This document shows positions 20,691-29,914 of a stretch of 64,000 nt of DNA, piece after piece. Within the stretch, counting starts at the first letter, position 1. Every line of letters starts with the position of its first letter. Made by a program: the position numbers and the translations under genes. Under the pieces are notes generated by a model. It was not told the DNA's origin. It saw only the letters and a program-made list of their open reading frames with translations, and did no database searches. The stretch lies in assembly GCF_026241095.1 (NCBI RefSeq), contig NZ_JAPFGB010000034.1, positions 1 through 64,000 of the forward strand, given 5' to 3'. The stretch comes from Saccharopolyspora sp. NFXS83. GTDB lineage: Bacteria; Actinomycetota; Actinomycetes; Mycobacteriales; Pseudonocardiaceae.

Positions 20691-20725
20691 GGACCAGATC
20701 GGTCCACGATGGACCGTTCTGATCC
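20691..20725. terminator. Hairpin between convergent permease and hydrolase genes
   Basis: GGACCAGATCGGTCCA and TGGACCGTTCTGATCC around a CGA loop: a 16-bp stem with two mismatches, 7 bases after the permease stop. Probably bidirectional. Confidence 0.6.
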
Positions 20726-20751
20726 GCGCCAGGGTGCCGCTTCGGGGGCGT

Positions 20752-21642
20752 TCAGCCGGAGGCCGGCTCCCCGTGCGGGCTCCATCCGCCGTGCTCGACG
20801 CGGCCCAGTTGCTGGTCGGCGAAGTGCATGCCGAATCCGAGGGTGCCTTCGCCGCTGAGGCGTTCGACCAGCCGCCGCCGGGAGCGCTCCGCCGCGGAAC
20901 GGTTGGCGTCGAACAGGACCTCCCAGTCGGGGTGGCGGACCTGCGCGGGCGAGTGCAGCGCGTCACCGAAGGCCACGACCTCGCGGCCGTCGCCGGTGTC
21001 CAGCACCCACGCGGTGTGGCCGGGAGTGTGGCCGGGCAGCGCCCACGCCCGGACGCCCGGGACGACCTCCGCCCCGTCGTCGACGGTGACCACGCGGTCG
21101 GCACCACCGGCGAGTGCCGGATCGCCGCCGGGCTCGACCTCCGCCCACTCGCCGCGGCCCACCAGCCAGCGCGCCGCCGGGAACAGCCCGCGACCGTCGT
21201 CGGTGGCGTCCGGCCTGGCCCAGCCGGTGTGGTCGGGGTGGAGGTGGGTGAACGCGACGACGTCGACGTCGGCCGGGACCACCCCGAGGTTCGCCAGCGC
21301 GCCGGGCAGATCTTGCACGTGCTCGAAGTGGTCCGCGAAGTCCGGCACCTCGTCCGCGGGGATGCGCCCGTGCCCGGCGTCGATGAGCAGCCGCGTCGAG
21401 CCGCGCTCCACGAGCAGCGCCCCGCAGCCCATGGTGAGCAGGCCGTCCCCGGTCCGGTGCTCCCGCTCGTCGTGCCAGTCGTGCTCACCGGTGGACGGGT
21501 ACACCTTGGGCGGGATCATGTGCAGGCCCGCGTCGGGGATGTGGGTCAGGGTGAGTTCGCCGAGGGTGGCTCGCCACCGGCCGGGAACCCGGCGGGCGGG
21601 GTGATCGTCCGAATCGGCGTGCTCGGCTGCGGGACGGGTCAT
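20752..21642 (-). CDS. Metallo-beta-lactamase-fold hydrolase
   Basis: A 296-residue MBL-fold protein. The metal motif HxHxDH is present as THLHPDHTGW, with further ligands in LPGHTPGH and AFGDALHSP. It resembles the AHL-lactonase/AttM-like and general MBL hydrolase groups, but no substrate can be assigned. ATG at 21642 is preferred because GGAG lies 8 bases upstream; an earlier in-frame start would add a basic, low-complexity leader. It converges on the permease and diverges from the secreted glycosidase-like gene. Confidence 0.8.
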   Translation of the reverse strand: MTRPAAEHADSDDHPARRVPGRWRATLGELTLTHIPDAGLHMIPPKVYPSTGEHDWHDEREHRTGDGLLTMGCGALLVERGSTRLLIDAGHGRIPADEVPDFADHFEHVQDLPGALANLGVVPADVDVVAFTHLHPDHTGWARPDATDDGRGLFPAARWLVGRGEWAEVEPGGDPALAGGADRVVTVDDGAEVVPGVRAWALPGHTPGHTAWVLDTGDGREVVAFGDALHSPAQVRHPDWEVLFDANRSAAERSRRRLVERLSGEGTLGFGMHFADQQLGRVEHGGWSPHGEPASG

Positions 21643-22025
21643 GGCGTCGTCTCCGATGCGGTCGGTGCGGGTGGGACTGCGGTCGCGGACGGCCGCTGCT
21701 CGGGTCGATGTCGACGACCGGCGCCGGGCCACCTCTCCGGGTGCCGCGCCGCTCGATGACCACGCGGTGCGCGAGCCGGGTACGCCCGTGCTCCCGGCCT
21801 CGGCACGAGGTCGAGCCCACCGTAACCACCCGCCGGGCCTCGCCCCCTCCGATCGCCCTCGGACGCACCGAATTCGGCCCGTTCGGTTCAGCTCCGAACC
21901 GGCCGCCCGACGGAGCGGACGTTCGACCGCGGCGAGAACTCGCCGCCGCTCGGGTGCGGGACTCGACGCGAGCTATACAGGTCGGCGGGTGCGCCGAGGC
22001 ACCGCGTCCGACGACGGGAGTGCTC
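21643..22025. other. Divergent intergenic region
   Basis: About 380 bp between the MBL hydrolase and the secreted glycosidase-like gene. It contains an inverted repeat around 21876-21902 (CGGTTC/GAACCG) but no recognisable gene or operator family. Confidence 0.4.
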
Positions 22026-24068
22026 ATGGTCCGCCGTTCGCTGCTCGCCGTCGTCGCCGCCGCGCTGCTGGCCGGGTCGGCCCCGGCCGTCGCCGCGCCG
22101 CACCCCGACGCCGGTCCCGGCACGCGGCTGATCGACCGGGACGCGAAGCTCGACGGGTTCGTCGATCCCGCCTGGTACCGGGCGAACATCCCGTTCGTGG
22201 ACCTGCCCGGCGCCGAGATCGAGGACACCTACTACTACCGCTGGCGGACCTTCAAGGAGGCGTTGAAGTACACCGGCCCCGAGGACGGCTGGATCGTCTC
22301 GGAGTTCCTCGGGCCGGTCGGCTACTCCGCGCCCGGCGGCGGGATCTCGGCCGCGGCGGGCCACCACCTCTACGAGGGTCGCTGGCTGCGCGACACCCGC
22401 TACCTGGACGACTACCTCGACTACTGGCTGACCGGCAGCGGCGCGGGCCCGAAACCGGCGACGGAACCGCTGAACCCGAACACGACCGATTGGGCTCATC
22501 AGTACTCGTTCTGGGTGTCCGACGCGGTCGTCGCCCGCGCGTCGGTCGACGGGCGCTGGGACCGCGCGACCGCGGCGCTGCCGGAGCTCGTCGAGCAGTG
22601 GGAGGGCTGGGATTCGCAGTTCGACCCGGAACTCGGCCTCTACTGGCAGACACCGGTGTGGGACGCGATGGAGCACACCGCGAGCTCGTACCAGAGCGAC
22701 GACCCGTACCACGGCGGCGAAGGGTTCCGGCCGACGATCAACGCCTACCAGTACGGCGACGCCAGGGCGATCGCGAACCTGCTGCGCCGTACCGGCGACC
22801 TCGACGGCGCCGCGGAATTCGAGACCCGGGCGGCCCACCTGAAGTCCAATGTGGACGAGCACTTGCGGGACGGCGACTTCTACAAGCACGTCATGCGCGA
22901 CGGCAACCCGGCGCGCGAACCGATCGCCGACCGCGAGCAGATCGGCTTCGTGCCCTGGTACTTCGGCATGGCACCGCCCGAAGCCGATTCGGCGTGGTCC
23001 CAGCTCACCGACCCGCAGGGCTTCGCGGCGCCGCACGGCCCGACCACGGTGGAACGCCGCAGCCCCTGGTACCTGCACGAGGCCGAGGAGGGCTGCTGCC
23101 GCTGGTCCGGGCCGAGCTGGCCCTACGCGACCTCCCAGACGCTGACCGCGCTGGCGAACCGGCTCCACGACCGCCCGGAGCAGCCCCACGTCGACCGGCA
23201 GGACTACTACGACCTGCTGCGCGGCTACGCCTCGACGCAGCGCAAGGACGGCCGCCCCTACGTCGCGGAGGCGCACCACCCCGACGAGGACCGCTGGCTC
23301 TACGACGCGCGCGGCCACAGCGAGGACTACAACCACTCGACGTTCACCGACCTCGTGCTCTCCGGCCTGCTCGGCATCCGGCCGCAGCAGGACGACACCG
23401 CGCGGATCGCCCCGCTCGTCCCGGCCGGCTGGGACCACTTCGCGGTCGAGGACGTGCCTTACCGCGGGCACGACCTGAGCGTGTCGTGGGATCGCGACGG
23501 GTCGCACTACGGGCAAGGCTCGGGGCTGAGGATCTCGCTGGACGGCGGCGAGATCCACCGGCAGGACGACCTGGGCCCGGTGACCGTTCCCGTGACCGGG
23601 GCCGCGAGCGAACCGCCCCGCATGGTCGACGACCTGGTCAACGCGGACGGAACCGGATTCCCCGAAGCGACCGCGTCCTACAGCGGGGAGGCCGACGATC
23701 CGGGTGAGGCGATCGACGGCCAGGACTTCCACCTGGACGTGCCCGGCACCCGGTGGACGAACCACGGCAGCCCGAACCACACCGACCACCTGCAGGTCGA
23801 CCTGGCCGAGCCGATCGACGTCTCGGACGTGCGGATCTCCTTCTACGACGACGGAAAGGGCGTCCGCACCCCGGACTCGTACCGGCTCCAACACCGCCGG
23901 GACGGCGAGTGGGTGGACCTGCCGACGAGCCCACCCCGCCCCGGCGAACCCGGCAGGGTCGTCGTGGACCCGCCGGTGCGCACCGACGCGCTGCGCGTCA
24001 CGCCGCTGCGCGAGGACGGCGGAGCCGTCGGCATCACCGCGTTCCAGTCCTGGCGCCCGGCGGAGTGA
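22026..24068 (+). CDS. Secreted MGH1-like glycoside hydrolase with discoidin domain
   Basis: A 680-residue exported protein. The signal peptide is RRSLLAVVAAALLAGSAPAV with likely cleavage after AVA. Residues of about 30-520 resemble the (alpha/alpha)6-barrel MGH1/GH63-like glycosidase domain: RWRTFKEALKYTG, EFLGPVGYSAPGGGISAAAG, HEAEEGCCRWSGPSWPYATS and GHSEDYNHSTFTDLVLSGLLG. The last 130 residues (ATASYSGEADDPGEAIDGQD, VDLAEPIDVSDVRISFYDDG) look like an F5/8 type C (discoidin) carbohydrate-binding domain. The substrate is unknown. The start is the first ATG before the signal peptide. No neighbours hint at the glycan involved. Confidence 0.72.
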   Translation: MVRRSLLAVVAAALLAGSAPAVAAPHPDAGPGTRLIDRDAKLDGFVDPAWYRANIPFVDLPGAEIEDTYYYRWRTFKEALKYTGPEDGWIVSEFLGPVGYSAPGGGISAAAGHHLYEGRWLRDTRYLDDYLDYWLTGSGAGPKPATEPLNPNTTDWAHQYSFWVSDAVVARASVDGRWDRATAALPELVEQWEGWDSQFDPELGLYWQTPVWDAMEHTASSYQSDDPYHGGEGFRPTINAYQYGDARAIANLLRRTGDLDGAAEFETRAAHLKSNVDEHLRDGDFYKHVMRDGNPAREPIADREQIGFVPWYFGMAPPEADSAWSQLTDPQGFAAPHGPTTVERRSPWYLHEAEEGCCRWSGPSWPYATSQTLTALANRLHDRPEQPHVDRQDYYDLLRGYASTQRKDGRPYVAEAHHPDEDRWLYDARGHSEDYNHSTFTDLVLSGLLGIRPQQDDTARIAPLVPAGWDHFAVEDVPYRGHDLSVSWDRDGSHYGQGSGLRISLDGGEIHRQDDLGPVTVPVTGAASEPPRMVDDLVNADGTGFPEATASYSGEADDPGEAIDGQDFHLDVPGTRWTNHGSPNHTDHLQVDLAEPIDVSDVRISFYDDGKGVRTPDSYRLQHRRDGEWVDLPTSPPRPGEPGRVVVDPPVRTDALRVTPLREDGGAVGITAFQSWRPAE

Positions 24069-24080
24069 TCGGGCTGCGGT

Positions 24081-24959
24081 CTACCGCCCGCGCTGGGGAG
24101 CGCGGGTTCCGGTGTCGCCGGTGAGGTTCCAGCTGGCGAGCAGGTTCAAGGCGTCGTGCGACGCCGAACCGGCTTCCGCGGTGTAGAGGAACAGCGTCGT
24201 GTCCGGATCGCCGGGCGGCACGAAGGTCTCGTACTGGACCGTCAGCTCTCCGACGACGGGATGGCGCAGCCGCTTCGACCCGTGGGTGCGCTGGTGGACG
24301 CGGTGCTCGTCCCACCACCGGCCGAACTCGGGGCTGCGTTCGCGCAGCTCGGCGACCAGCGCGATCGCCGCCCTGTCGTCGGGGTCCGCGCCGACGTCCA
24401 AGCGCAGCGCCTCGACCGTCGTGCGGGCGTGCTGCTCCCAGTCCGCGAACAGCGCGCGCACGTCGTCGTCCAGGAACATCCAGCGCGCGTAGTTCCGCTC
24501 CGCCGCCGGGATCCGGTCGAAGTCGGTGAACAACGCCCTGGCCATCCGGTTGCTCGCCAGCACGTCCGTGCGGCGGCCGAGGATCAGCGCTGGCTCGCCG
24601 TCGAGGGCGTCGAGCAACCGGTGCAGGCCGGGCCGCACCCGTTGGACCCCGCGCGCCCGCTGCCGCCCCGAACCGGCGGAGCGCTCGATCAGGGCTTCGA
24701 GATGCGCGCGTCCGGCGTCGTCGAGTTCGAGCGCGCGGCCGATGGCCGCCACCACCGGCGGGGACGGCACGATCCGCCGTCCCTGCTCCAGGCGCGCGTA
24801 GTAGTCGGTCGACACCCCGGCGAGCAGGGCGACCTCCTCCCGCCGCAGGCCGGGAACCCGCCGCACCCGGCCATCGGCGGGCAGGCCGGCGCGGGCGGGG
24901 TCGCCGAGGCTGCGGGCTCGCCGCAGGAAGTCCGCGAGCTCGCGGTTGGTCCGGGCCAT
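24081..24959 (-). CDS. XRE-family regulator with MmyB-like ligand domain
   Basis: A 292-residue regulator. An N-terminal helix-turn-helix (LRREEVALLAGVSTDYYARL, EQGR) is followed by the MmyB-like PAS-type domain with ALILGRRTDVLASNRMARAL, RNYARWMFLD and TLFLYTAEAGSASHDALNLL. This group is abundant in actinomycetes and typically controls a divergently encoded oxidoreductase or stress gene. Here the divergent neighbour is the DJ-1/PfpI-family gene at 25166, which is the probable target. Its 3' end converges on the glycosidase-like gene. Confidence 0.85.
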   Translation of the reverse strand: MARTNRELADFLRRARSLGDPARAGLPADGRVRRVPGLRREEVALLAGVSTDYYARLEQGRRIVPSPPVVAAIGRALELDDAGRAHLEALIERSAGSGRQRARGVQRVRPGLHRLLDALDGEPALILGRRTDVLASNRMARALFTDFDRIPAAERNYARWMFLDDDVRALFADWEQHARTTVEALRLDVGADPDDRAAIALVAELRERSPEFGRWWDEHRVHQRTHGSKRLRHPVVGELTVQYETFVPPGDPDTTLFLYTAEAGSASHDALNLLASWNLTGDTGTRAPQRGR

Positions 24960-25165
24960 GCGCCCATTGTCGCCGCCGCGGCTCGTCCGCGGGTGGTCCG
25001 CTGCGTCCTAGGTTCGCCGGGCCGGGTCCGCGCAGGGCGCGACGAAGGTCCCCGGGAACGCTTTTCGGGCGGCAGCCTGGGAATCGACCTCGGATGCGAG
25101 CCGCGAGCCACCCTCCGGGTGCGCTGCGCCGCCCGCGACCTCCCGATCCCCGAAAGGCCTGCTCC

Positions 25166-25858
25166 GTGAGCAAGATCCTGATCATCATGTCCGCCGCCGA
25201 CACCTGGGAGCGCGCCGACGGTTCGTCCTACCCGACCGGCTACTGGGCCGAAGAGCTCGCCGCGCCCCACGAGAAGTTCGCCGCCGCCGGTCACGCGGTC
25301 GACTTCGCCTCCCCCGGCGGCGTCCTGCAGCCGCTGGACCGGCACAGCGCAGACCCCGAGATCGCCGGCGCGGACTGCGCCCGCCACGTCGCGCACGCCG
25401 CGACCGCGCTGCGCGACTTCGGATCGCCGCTGCCGCTGGACGAGGTCGACATCGACGAGTACGCCGCCGTGCTGCTGCCCGGCGGGCACGGGCCGGTCGT
25501 CGACCTGCACCAGGACCAGGACCTGGGGCGCCTGCTCATCCGGGCCGACGACACCGGCAAGCTCATCGGCGCGGTCTGCCACGGACCGGCGGGCCTGCTC
25601 AGCGCCGTCGACGCCGCGGGCGACTGGCGGTTCGCGAACCGGCGGATGGCCGCTTTCACCGATGAGGAGGAGCAGCTGTTCGGCACCGCCGAGGGCGCTC
25701 CGTGGCTGCTCGCGGCCCGGCTCCGTGAGCGGGGCGCGAAGCACGAGTCCGGCCCGGCTTACGCGGCGCACACCGTCCGGGACGGCAACCTGTTCACCGG
25801 CCAGAACCCCGCTTCCAGCGGGCCGCTGGCCGACGACATGCTCGCCGCGCTGAGCTGA
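25166..25858 (+). CDS. DJ-1/PfpI-family protein (type 1 GATase-like)
   Basis: A 230-residue Hsp31-like member of the DJ-1/PfpI superfamily. The nucleophile elbow is GAVCHGPAGL, with Cys138-His139, and the oxyanion region is VLLPGGHGPVVDL. Glu29 in GYWAEELAAPHEKF would complete the usual Glu/Cys pair. Relatives act as glyoxalase III, deglycase or redox chaperones; the exact activity is not resolved. The start is GTG at 25166, a few bases after a weak GAAAGG. Probably induced through the divergent XRE/MmyB regulator. Confidence 0.82.
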   Translation: MSKILIIMSAADTWERADGSSYPTGYWAEELAAPHEKFAAAGHAVDFASPGGVLQPLDRHSADPEIAGADCARHVAHAATALRDFGSPLPLDEVDIDEYAAVLLPGGHGPVVDLHQDQDLGRLLIRADDTGKLIGAVCHGPAGLLSAVDAAGDWRFANRRMAAFTDEEEQLFGTAEGAPWLLAARLRERGAKHESGPAYAAHTVRDGNLFTGQNPASSGPLADDMLAALS

Positions 25859-25864
25859 TGAGCC

Positions 25865-25901
25865 GGTGCTCGCCGCGCCGGGCGAAGGCACGGCGAGCAC
25901 C
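25865..25901. terminator. Hairpin between convergent DJ-1 and hydrolase genes
   Basis: GGTGCTCGCCG and CGGCGAGCACC around a 15-base loop, 7 bases after the DJ-1 stop. Likely bidirectional. Confidence 0.6.
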
Positions 25902-25928
25902 GCCGGTGCGCGGATCACGCGGGCGGGA

Positions 25929-26885
25929 TCACCCGTCGAGCTCGCCCAGCCAGCCGGTGACGGTCGAGACGTAGGTGGCCGGATCGTGGCCGTGCATCGA
26001 GTGCGGCATGTCCGGGAAGGCCCGGTAGGTGAACGAGTTCCCGGCTCCTTCGATCAGCCGCCGGGCGTGCTCGACCTGCTGGCCGGAGATCGCGCCGATC
26101 AGGTTGCCGGTCTCCGGGTCGGCGTGGTGGAAGTGGTGGGTGAACAGCACCGGGACCCGCACCCGCGACAGCATGGTCTCGTGGTCGCAGCCCAGCGCGA
26201 CCCGGCCGGAGGCGAAGGCGTCGCCCCACTCCGGGTCGTACTCGCGCAGGTTCTGCGGCACACCGGCGGATTCGCCTTCGGCGACGGCGCCCAGCATCGC
26301 GGACATCCGGCTCGGCAGCTCCGTCGCCATCGCCGCGCGCATGCCCGCGACGTCGCCGATGGACCACTGCGGCCCGAGCCACTTGTGCCAGAGCCGGAAG
26401 ATCGGGCCCGCCCCCTGTCGGATGGACGTGCCGACCGCCGGGTCGAGCTCGGAGGAGAACAGCGGCGGGTCCTCGTAGACGGCGGCGCGGACCTGTCCGG
26501 GCGCGGCGAAGGCGGACAGCCACGCGGCGATCACCCCGCCGGAGGACAGGCCGCTGACCACCACCGGACGGCCGATGACCCGATCGATGAACCGGACGAG
26601 GTCGCCGCCGAAGAGGTCCAGGCTGTAGCGGCCCGGCGTCCACGTGGACCTGCCCTGCCCGCGCAGGTCGACCGCGTAGACCTGGTACCGGTCGGCGAGC
26701 AGCCGCATCGCCTCTTCGTACCCCCACCACGATTCGCTCTGGCCGGGGACGAGCAGCAGGGCTGGGTTCGCGGGGTCGCCCGCCACCGCGTAGTTCATGC
26801 GGATCTCGCCGAGATCCGCGATGTGCTCCGGATATCCGTGCTCGACGAAGATGTCCGGGTGGTCGGACTGTTCCAGGTACGGCAC
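25929..26885 (-). CDS. Alpha/beta hydrolase
   Basis: A 318-residue alpha/beta-hydrolase fold protein. The nucleophile elbow is VSGLSSGGVIAAW (GxSxG), the oxyanion region is LLLVPGQSESWWGYEEA, and the C-terminal catalytic histidine is in DMPHSMHGHDP. VDLRGQGRSTWTPGRYSLDL is the usual strand-4 region. GTG at 26885 is chosen because GGAAGGAG stands 8 bases upstream; an in-frame start at 26957 would add 24 residues but has no clear ribosome site. The substrate is unknown; epoxide hydrolase, esterase or haloperoxidase-like roles are possible. Confidence 0.8.
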   Translation of the reverse strand: MPYLEQSDHPDIFVEHGYPEHIADLGEIRMNYAVAGDPANPALLLVPGQSESWWGYEEAMRLLADRYQVYAVDLRGQGRSTWTPGRYSLDLFGGDLVRFIDRVIGRPVVVSGLSSGGVIAAWLSAFAAPGQVRAAVYEDPPLFSSELDPAVGTSIRQGAGPIFRLWHKWLGPQWSIGDVAGMRAAMATELPSRMSAMLGAVAEGESAGVPQNLREYDPEWGDAFASGRVALGCDHETMLSRVRVPVLFTHHFHHADPETGNLIGAISGQQVEHARRLIEGAGNSFTYRAFPDMPHSMHGHDPATYVSTVTGWLGELDG

Positions 26886-27195
26886 CGTGGCCGCTCCTTC
26901 CGAAGTGCTGAGATCGGCGGTCGCCGACGGTGGAACCGCTGACGCCGTCGAAAACATTCCGGCGTCCGCGCACAGCTCTGCGAGCCGCCGAACCCGAACG
27001 GATCAACCCGAACCACAAAACTACGTTAAGTGATCATGTGGACCGAATTTGATCAACCGTTCGTCGCTACGAGGCGACCGCACGGCGGCGAATCGACGAA
27101 CGAACGTTGCTGTGTGTGATCACCAGTGATGTTCTGATGCTCCATTCGGGGAGGGGTTCATCCGGAAGTTGGCATCAGCACTGGAAGGAACGCTC
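26886..27195. other. Relatively AT-rich intergenic region
   Basis: About 310 bp upstream of both the alpha/beta hydrolase (minus) and the 59-residue gene (plus). It contains lower-GC segments (for example 27010-27060 and 27110-27140, with GTGATCACCAGTGATG) that would suit promoters. No gene is recognisable. Confidence 0.4.
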
Positions 27196-27375
27196 ATGAA
27201 AGCCGAGATCTTGCACGACGGAATCACCCACCGCGCAAACGTCTCCTGGTGGAACGACCTGGCGATCTCCGCGTGCGGCAAGGCGTTCCCGGAGAAAACG
27301 TACAAGCCGAAGACCTTCCACGGCGGCGTGAACTGCCCTGACTGCAAGCACGCCAAGCGGCAGGAGCGGGCCTGA
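27196..27375 (+). CDS. Small zinc-ribbon-like protein, 59 aa
   Basis: A 59-residue soluble protein with cysteines in SACGKAF and a CPDCK knuckle near the C-terminus, preceded by WWND and followed by a basic tail (KHAKRQERA). The start ATG follows AAGGAA at good spacing and the frame ends just before a strong hairpin, so it looks like a genuine monocistronic gene. Two other tiny proteins in this window (59617 and 59856) share the Cx(n)CPxC layout. Such small CxxC proteins are common in actinomycetes; function unknown. It may bind zinc. Confidence 0.65.
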   Translation: MKAEILHDGITHRANVSWWNDLAISACGKAFPEKTYKPKTFHGGVNCPDCKHAKRQERA

Positions 27376-27403
27376 ACCTCCTCCGCGAGCACCGCTCGTC
27401 CAC

Positions 27404-27428
27404 GACCGCGCCACCACGTGGCGCGGTC
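27404..27428 (+). terminator. Hairpin after the 59-aa gene
   Basis: GACCGCGCCAC and GTGGCGCGGTC, 11-bp perfect stem with a CAC loop, 29 bases after the stop codon. A second hairpin (GCGCCCGCC/GGCGGGCGC, GGA loop) follows at 27470-27490. Confidence 0.65.
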
Positions 27429-27817
27429 GCGCTCGCGCGCAAGAGCACGCGACGGACCAAGGACCGACGGCGCCCGCCGGAGGCGGGCGCTCTCGTTCGG
27501 ACCACCGCCGCGCGCCGACGGGACGCTCACCGTCCCGCTCTGGCCTCCGGACGCGCCGGATCTGCGATGACGGGCCCGAATTCCGGCGCTCACCGTGTTC
27601 GCTCGACGACTCAACGCGACCGCGCCGCATCCGGTTCACCAGACCTGCACCGGAGGGTTCCGGAACATGCGGGCGAATTCACCGAGTGCGGGATCAGGAA
27701 CGCTGCGCGAAAAAGGCCGATTCCGGGCGTGTCCTAGCGCACAACCCCGCCCTGAGCACTCTGGACGGACCACCGCGGCGACCCTAGGCTCGGCCGCTTC
27801 CGAGTGGAGGGTGTTCC
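27429..27817. other. Intergenic region upstream of the protease
   Basis: About 390 bp with a second hairpin at 27470-27490 and otherwise no recognisable gene, repeat or operator. The protease gene begins at its right edge behind GGAGG. Confidence 0.4.
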
Positions 27818-28594
27818 ATGCGCCTGTGTCTGTCCATCGCCGCGATCGCGGCATCGTTGCTGGTCACTCCGGCCGCCATGGGTGCCCAGATGGCACCCGC
27901 GATCATCGGCGGCAAGACGGTGACCGACTCGTACGACTTCATGACGAGCCTCGATCACGACAAGAAGTTCTTCTGCGGCGGTTCGCTCGTCGCCCCCGGC
28001 TGGGTGCTCACGGCGGCGCACTGCGTCACGGACACCGGCCAGAACGGCGAGTCCATCCCGCGCTCGCCCCAGGGCGTGACCGCGCGGATCGGCAGCGATG
28101 ACCGCACCGCCGGCGGCAGCACGGCCACCGTCAAGCAGATCGTCGTGAACCCCGGCCACAAGGGGTCCGCCGCGGACCTCGCGCTGCTCCGGCTGGACCA
28201 CGCGGTGCCGAACAAGCCCGCCGGACTCTCGGCCGACCCCGAACCTCCCCAGGACCGCTCGGCGCGCGCCATCGGCTGGGGCCGGACCAACGAGAGCACC
28301 CAGGACATTCCCCAGAAGCTGCAAGAGATCAGCACTCGGATCGTCCCCGGTGACCGGTGCACGACCGACATGGACCGGAACCGCAACTTCTGCGCCGAAG
28401 GAGCCGTTCCCGGCACCAGCGCCTGCGAAGGCGACTCCGGCGGCCCGCAGATCCGCGGAAGGGAGGGCGACTGGGAACTGATCGGCGTCACCAGCGGACC
28501 CGCCGACAACGACGGGAAGTGCAGCACCGGCTACGGCCAGTGGACCAAGGTGGAGTCCTACCGCGACTGGATCAACACGACGATCCGCGGGTGA
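27818..28594 (+). CDS. Secreted trypsin-fold serine protease (S1)
   Basis: A 258-residue exported S1-family protease. The signal peptide is residues 1-23 or so (AAIAASLLVTPAAMGA). The mature enzyme starts near IIGGKTV, the usual zymogen-cleavage N-terminus. The catalytic triad is His68 (LTAAHC), Asp120 (DLALLRL) and Ser207 (GDSGGP). The residue six before Ser207, which sets the S1 pocket, is Ser201 rather than the Asp of trypsin, so chymotrypsin-like specificity is more likely than trypsin-like. Cysteine pairs typical of the fold are present (53/69, 181/192, 203/226 region). The start is ATG with GGAGG upstream. Confidence 0.9.
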   Translation: MRLCLSIAAIAASLLVTPAAMGAQMAPAIIGGKTVTDSYDFMTSLDHDKKFFCGGSLVAPGWVLTAAHCVTDTGQNGESIPRSPQGVTARIGSDDRTAGGSTATVKQIVVNPGHKGSAADLALLRLDHAVPNKPAGLSADPEPPQDRSARAIGWGRTNESTQDIPQKLQEISTRIVPGDRCTTDMDRNRNFCAEGAVPGTSACEGDSGGPQIRGREGDWELIGVTSGPADNDGKCSTGYGQWTKVESYRDWINTTIRG

Positions 28595-28851
28595 GGAGTT
28601 CCTCCGTCCCGCGCAGGGGCCGGTCAGCGGCGGATCGGAGCCGTCGCACCCGAGGGCGACCACGGCCTGCGGGATCGCCGAACGCGGCGACCGGGTCCGG
28701 TTCGCGTCGCCGAGAGGACGGCCGAACGGCCGGCGAGCACCAGGACGGCGCGGAGCGGCGCGGTCAGGAGGACCACGCCGCGAGGGCGGGCGCGACTCCT
28801 CCGAAGTCACCTGCCCGATCACTTCGCCGGATTGAAGGACGTGGACGTGAT
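28595..28851. other. Intergenic region between convergent genes
   Basis: About 257 bp between the protease stop and the terminator hairpin of the dehydrogenase. GC-rich; I see no gene, operator or repeat copy in it. Confidence 0.4.
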
Positions 28852-28893
28852 CGCACCGCGACCCGCGCCAGCGCCGGCGCGGGTCGCGGTGCG
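28852..28893 (-). terminator. Strong hairpin after the hydroxyacid dehydrogenase
   Basis: An 18-bp perfect stem, CGCACCGCGACCCGCGCC and GGCGCGGGTCGCGGTGCG, with a 6-base loop, about 10 bases downstream of the dehydrogenase stop on the minus strand. Confidence 0.7.
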
Positions 28894-28903
28894 CGTGCGC
28901 GGA

Positions 28904-29899
28904 TCAGGCCCTGGTCACCACGTTGCGCAGGTGCTCGCCCGCGGTGAGCCGGCGGATGTTCTCGACGATGTCCGCGGAACGACCGGCGAAGGTCTGGCGG
29001 GTCAGCCCCGAGGAGTGCGGGGTCATGAGCACGTTGCCGAGTTCGTGGAACGGCAGCGAACTCGGGTGCTTCACCTCGCCCGGAACCGGGTAGTCGTACC
29101 AGACGTCGATGGCCGCGCCGCCGATCACGCCGTCGCGCAACGCCTCGTACAGCGCCCGCTCGTCGACGATGGGTCCGCGACCGACGTTGACCAGGACCGC
29201 GGTGTCGCGCATCCGCTCCAGTTCGGCCGCGCCGATCAGCCCGGTCGTCTCGGGCGTGAGCGGGGTGGAGAGCACCACGACGTCCGAGATCTCCAGCAGT
29301 GCGCCCAGATCCGAGATGGTGGAGGTCCACTCCAGGCCCTCCGCGGCGGCGTCGACCTCGCCCCGGCGGGTGACGGCGACGCCCTGCGCCTCGAAGGCGC
29401 GGAACCGCTGCCAGGTGATCTTGCCGATGTGCCCGAAGCCGACGAAGCCGACGGTCGCGCCGGTCAGCGCGTTCACCCACGGCGCTCGTCCGCTGTAGAC
29501 GGGAGTGTCCCAGCGGCCCGAGCGCAGCGCCTCGTCCTGGCTGCGGAAGTCGCGGCGCACCATGGTGCTGGCGGCGACGACGTACTCGGCGATGGACTTC
29601 TCGTGGTGGAAGGTGTTCGCCACGATCGTGCCGCTCGGCAGGGCCCGCACCGCGATGCCGTCGGTGCCCGCACCGGCCGCGTGCACCAGCTTCAACCGCT
29701 CCCCCGCCTTGGCCAGGTCCTCCGGGAGGTTGCCCGAGACGTACACGTCGGCGTCGGCCACGGCGGCCCGCATCGCCTCGGCGTCCTGCCGGTCCGGCCA
29801 GCTCACCCGCGTCCCCGCGGGCAGGCTCGCCTCGATCTCCGCGCGCAGCGGCAGCAGGTTGGTGTCGGCGATGACGACGTTCAGGCCGGGGGCACTCAT
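28904..29899 (-). CDS. D-2-hydroxyacid dehydrogenase
   Basis: A 331-residue NAD(P)-dependent dehydrogenase of the D-isomer 2-hydroxyacid family. The dinucleotide motif is GFVGFGHIGKITWQRF; the catalytic Arg is in VLVNVGRGPIVDERALYEAL, the acidic residue is in AIDVWYDYP, and His is in TPHSSGLTRQT. Substrates in the family range from glycerate and phosphoglycerate to phosphite and lactate; length and motifs do not resolve which applies. The start is ATG with GAGGAGAG upstream. A 28-bp perfect palindrome ends 15 bases before the start. Confidence 0.85.
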   Translation of the reverse strand: MSAPGLNVVIADTNLLPLRAEIEASLPAGTRVSWPDRQDAEAMRAAVADADVYVSGNLPEDLAKAGERLKLVHAAGAGTDGIAVRALPSGTIVANTFHHEKSIAEYVVAASTMVRRDFRSQDEALRSGRWDTPVYSGRAPWVNALTGATVGFVGFGHIGKITWQRFRAFEAQGVAVTRRGEVDAAAEGLEWTSTISDLGALLEISDVVVLSTPLTPETTGLIGAAELERMRDTAVLVNVGRGPIVDERALYEALRDGVIGGAAIDVWYDYPVPGEVKHPSSLPFHELGNVLMTPHSSGLTRQTFAGRSADIVENIRRLTAGEHLRNVVTRA

Positions 29900-29914
29900 G
29901 CGCTCTCCTCACTG

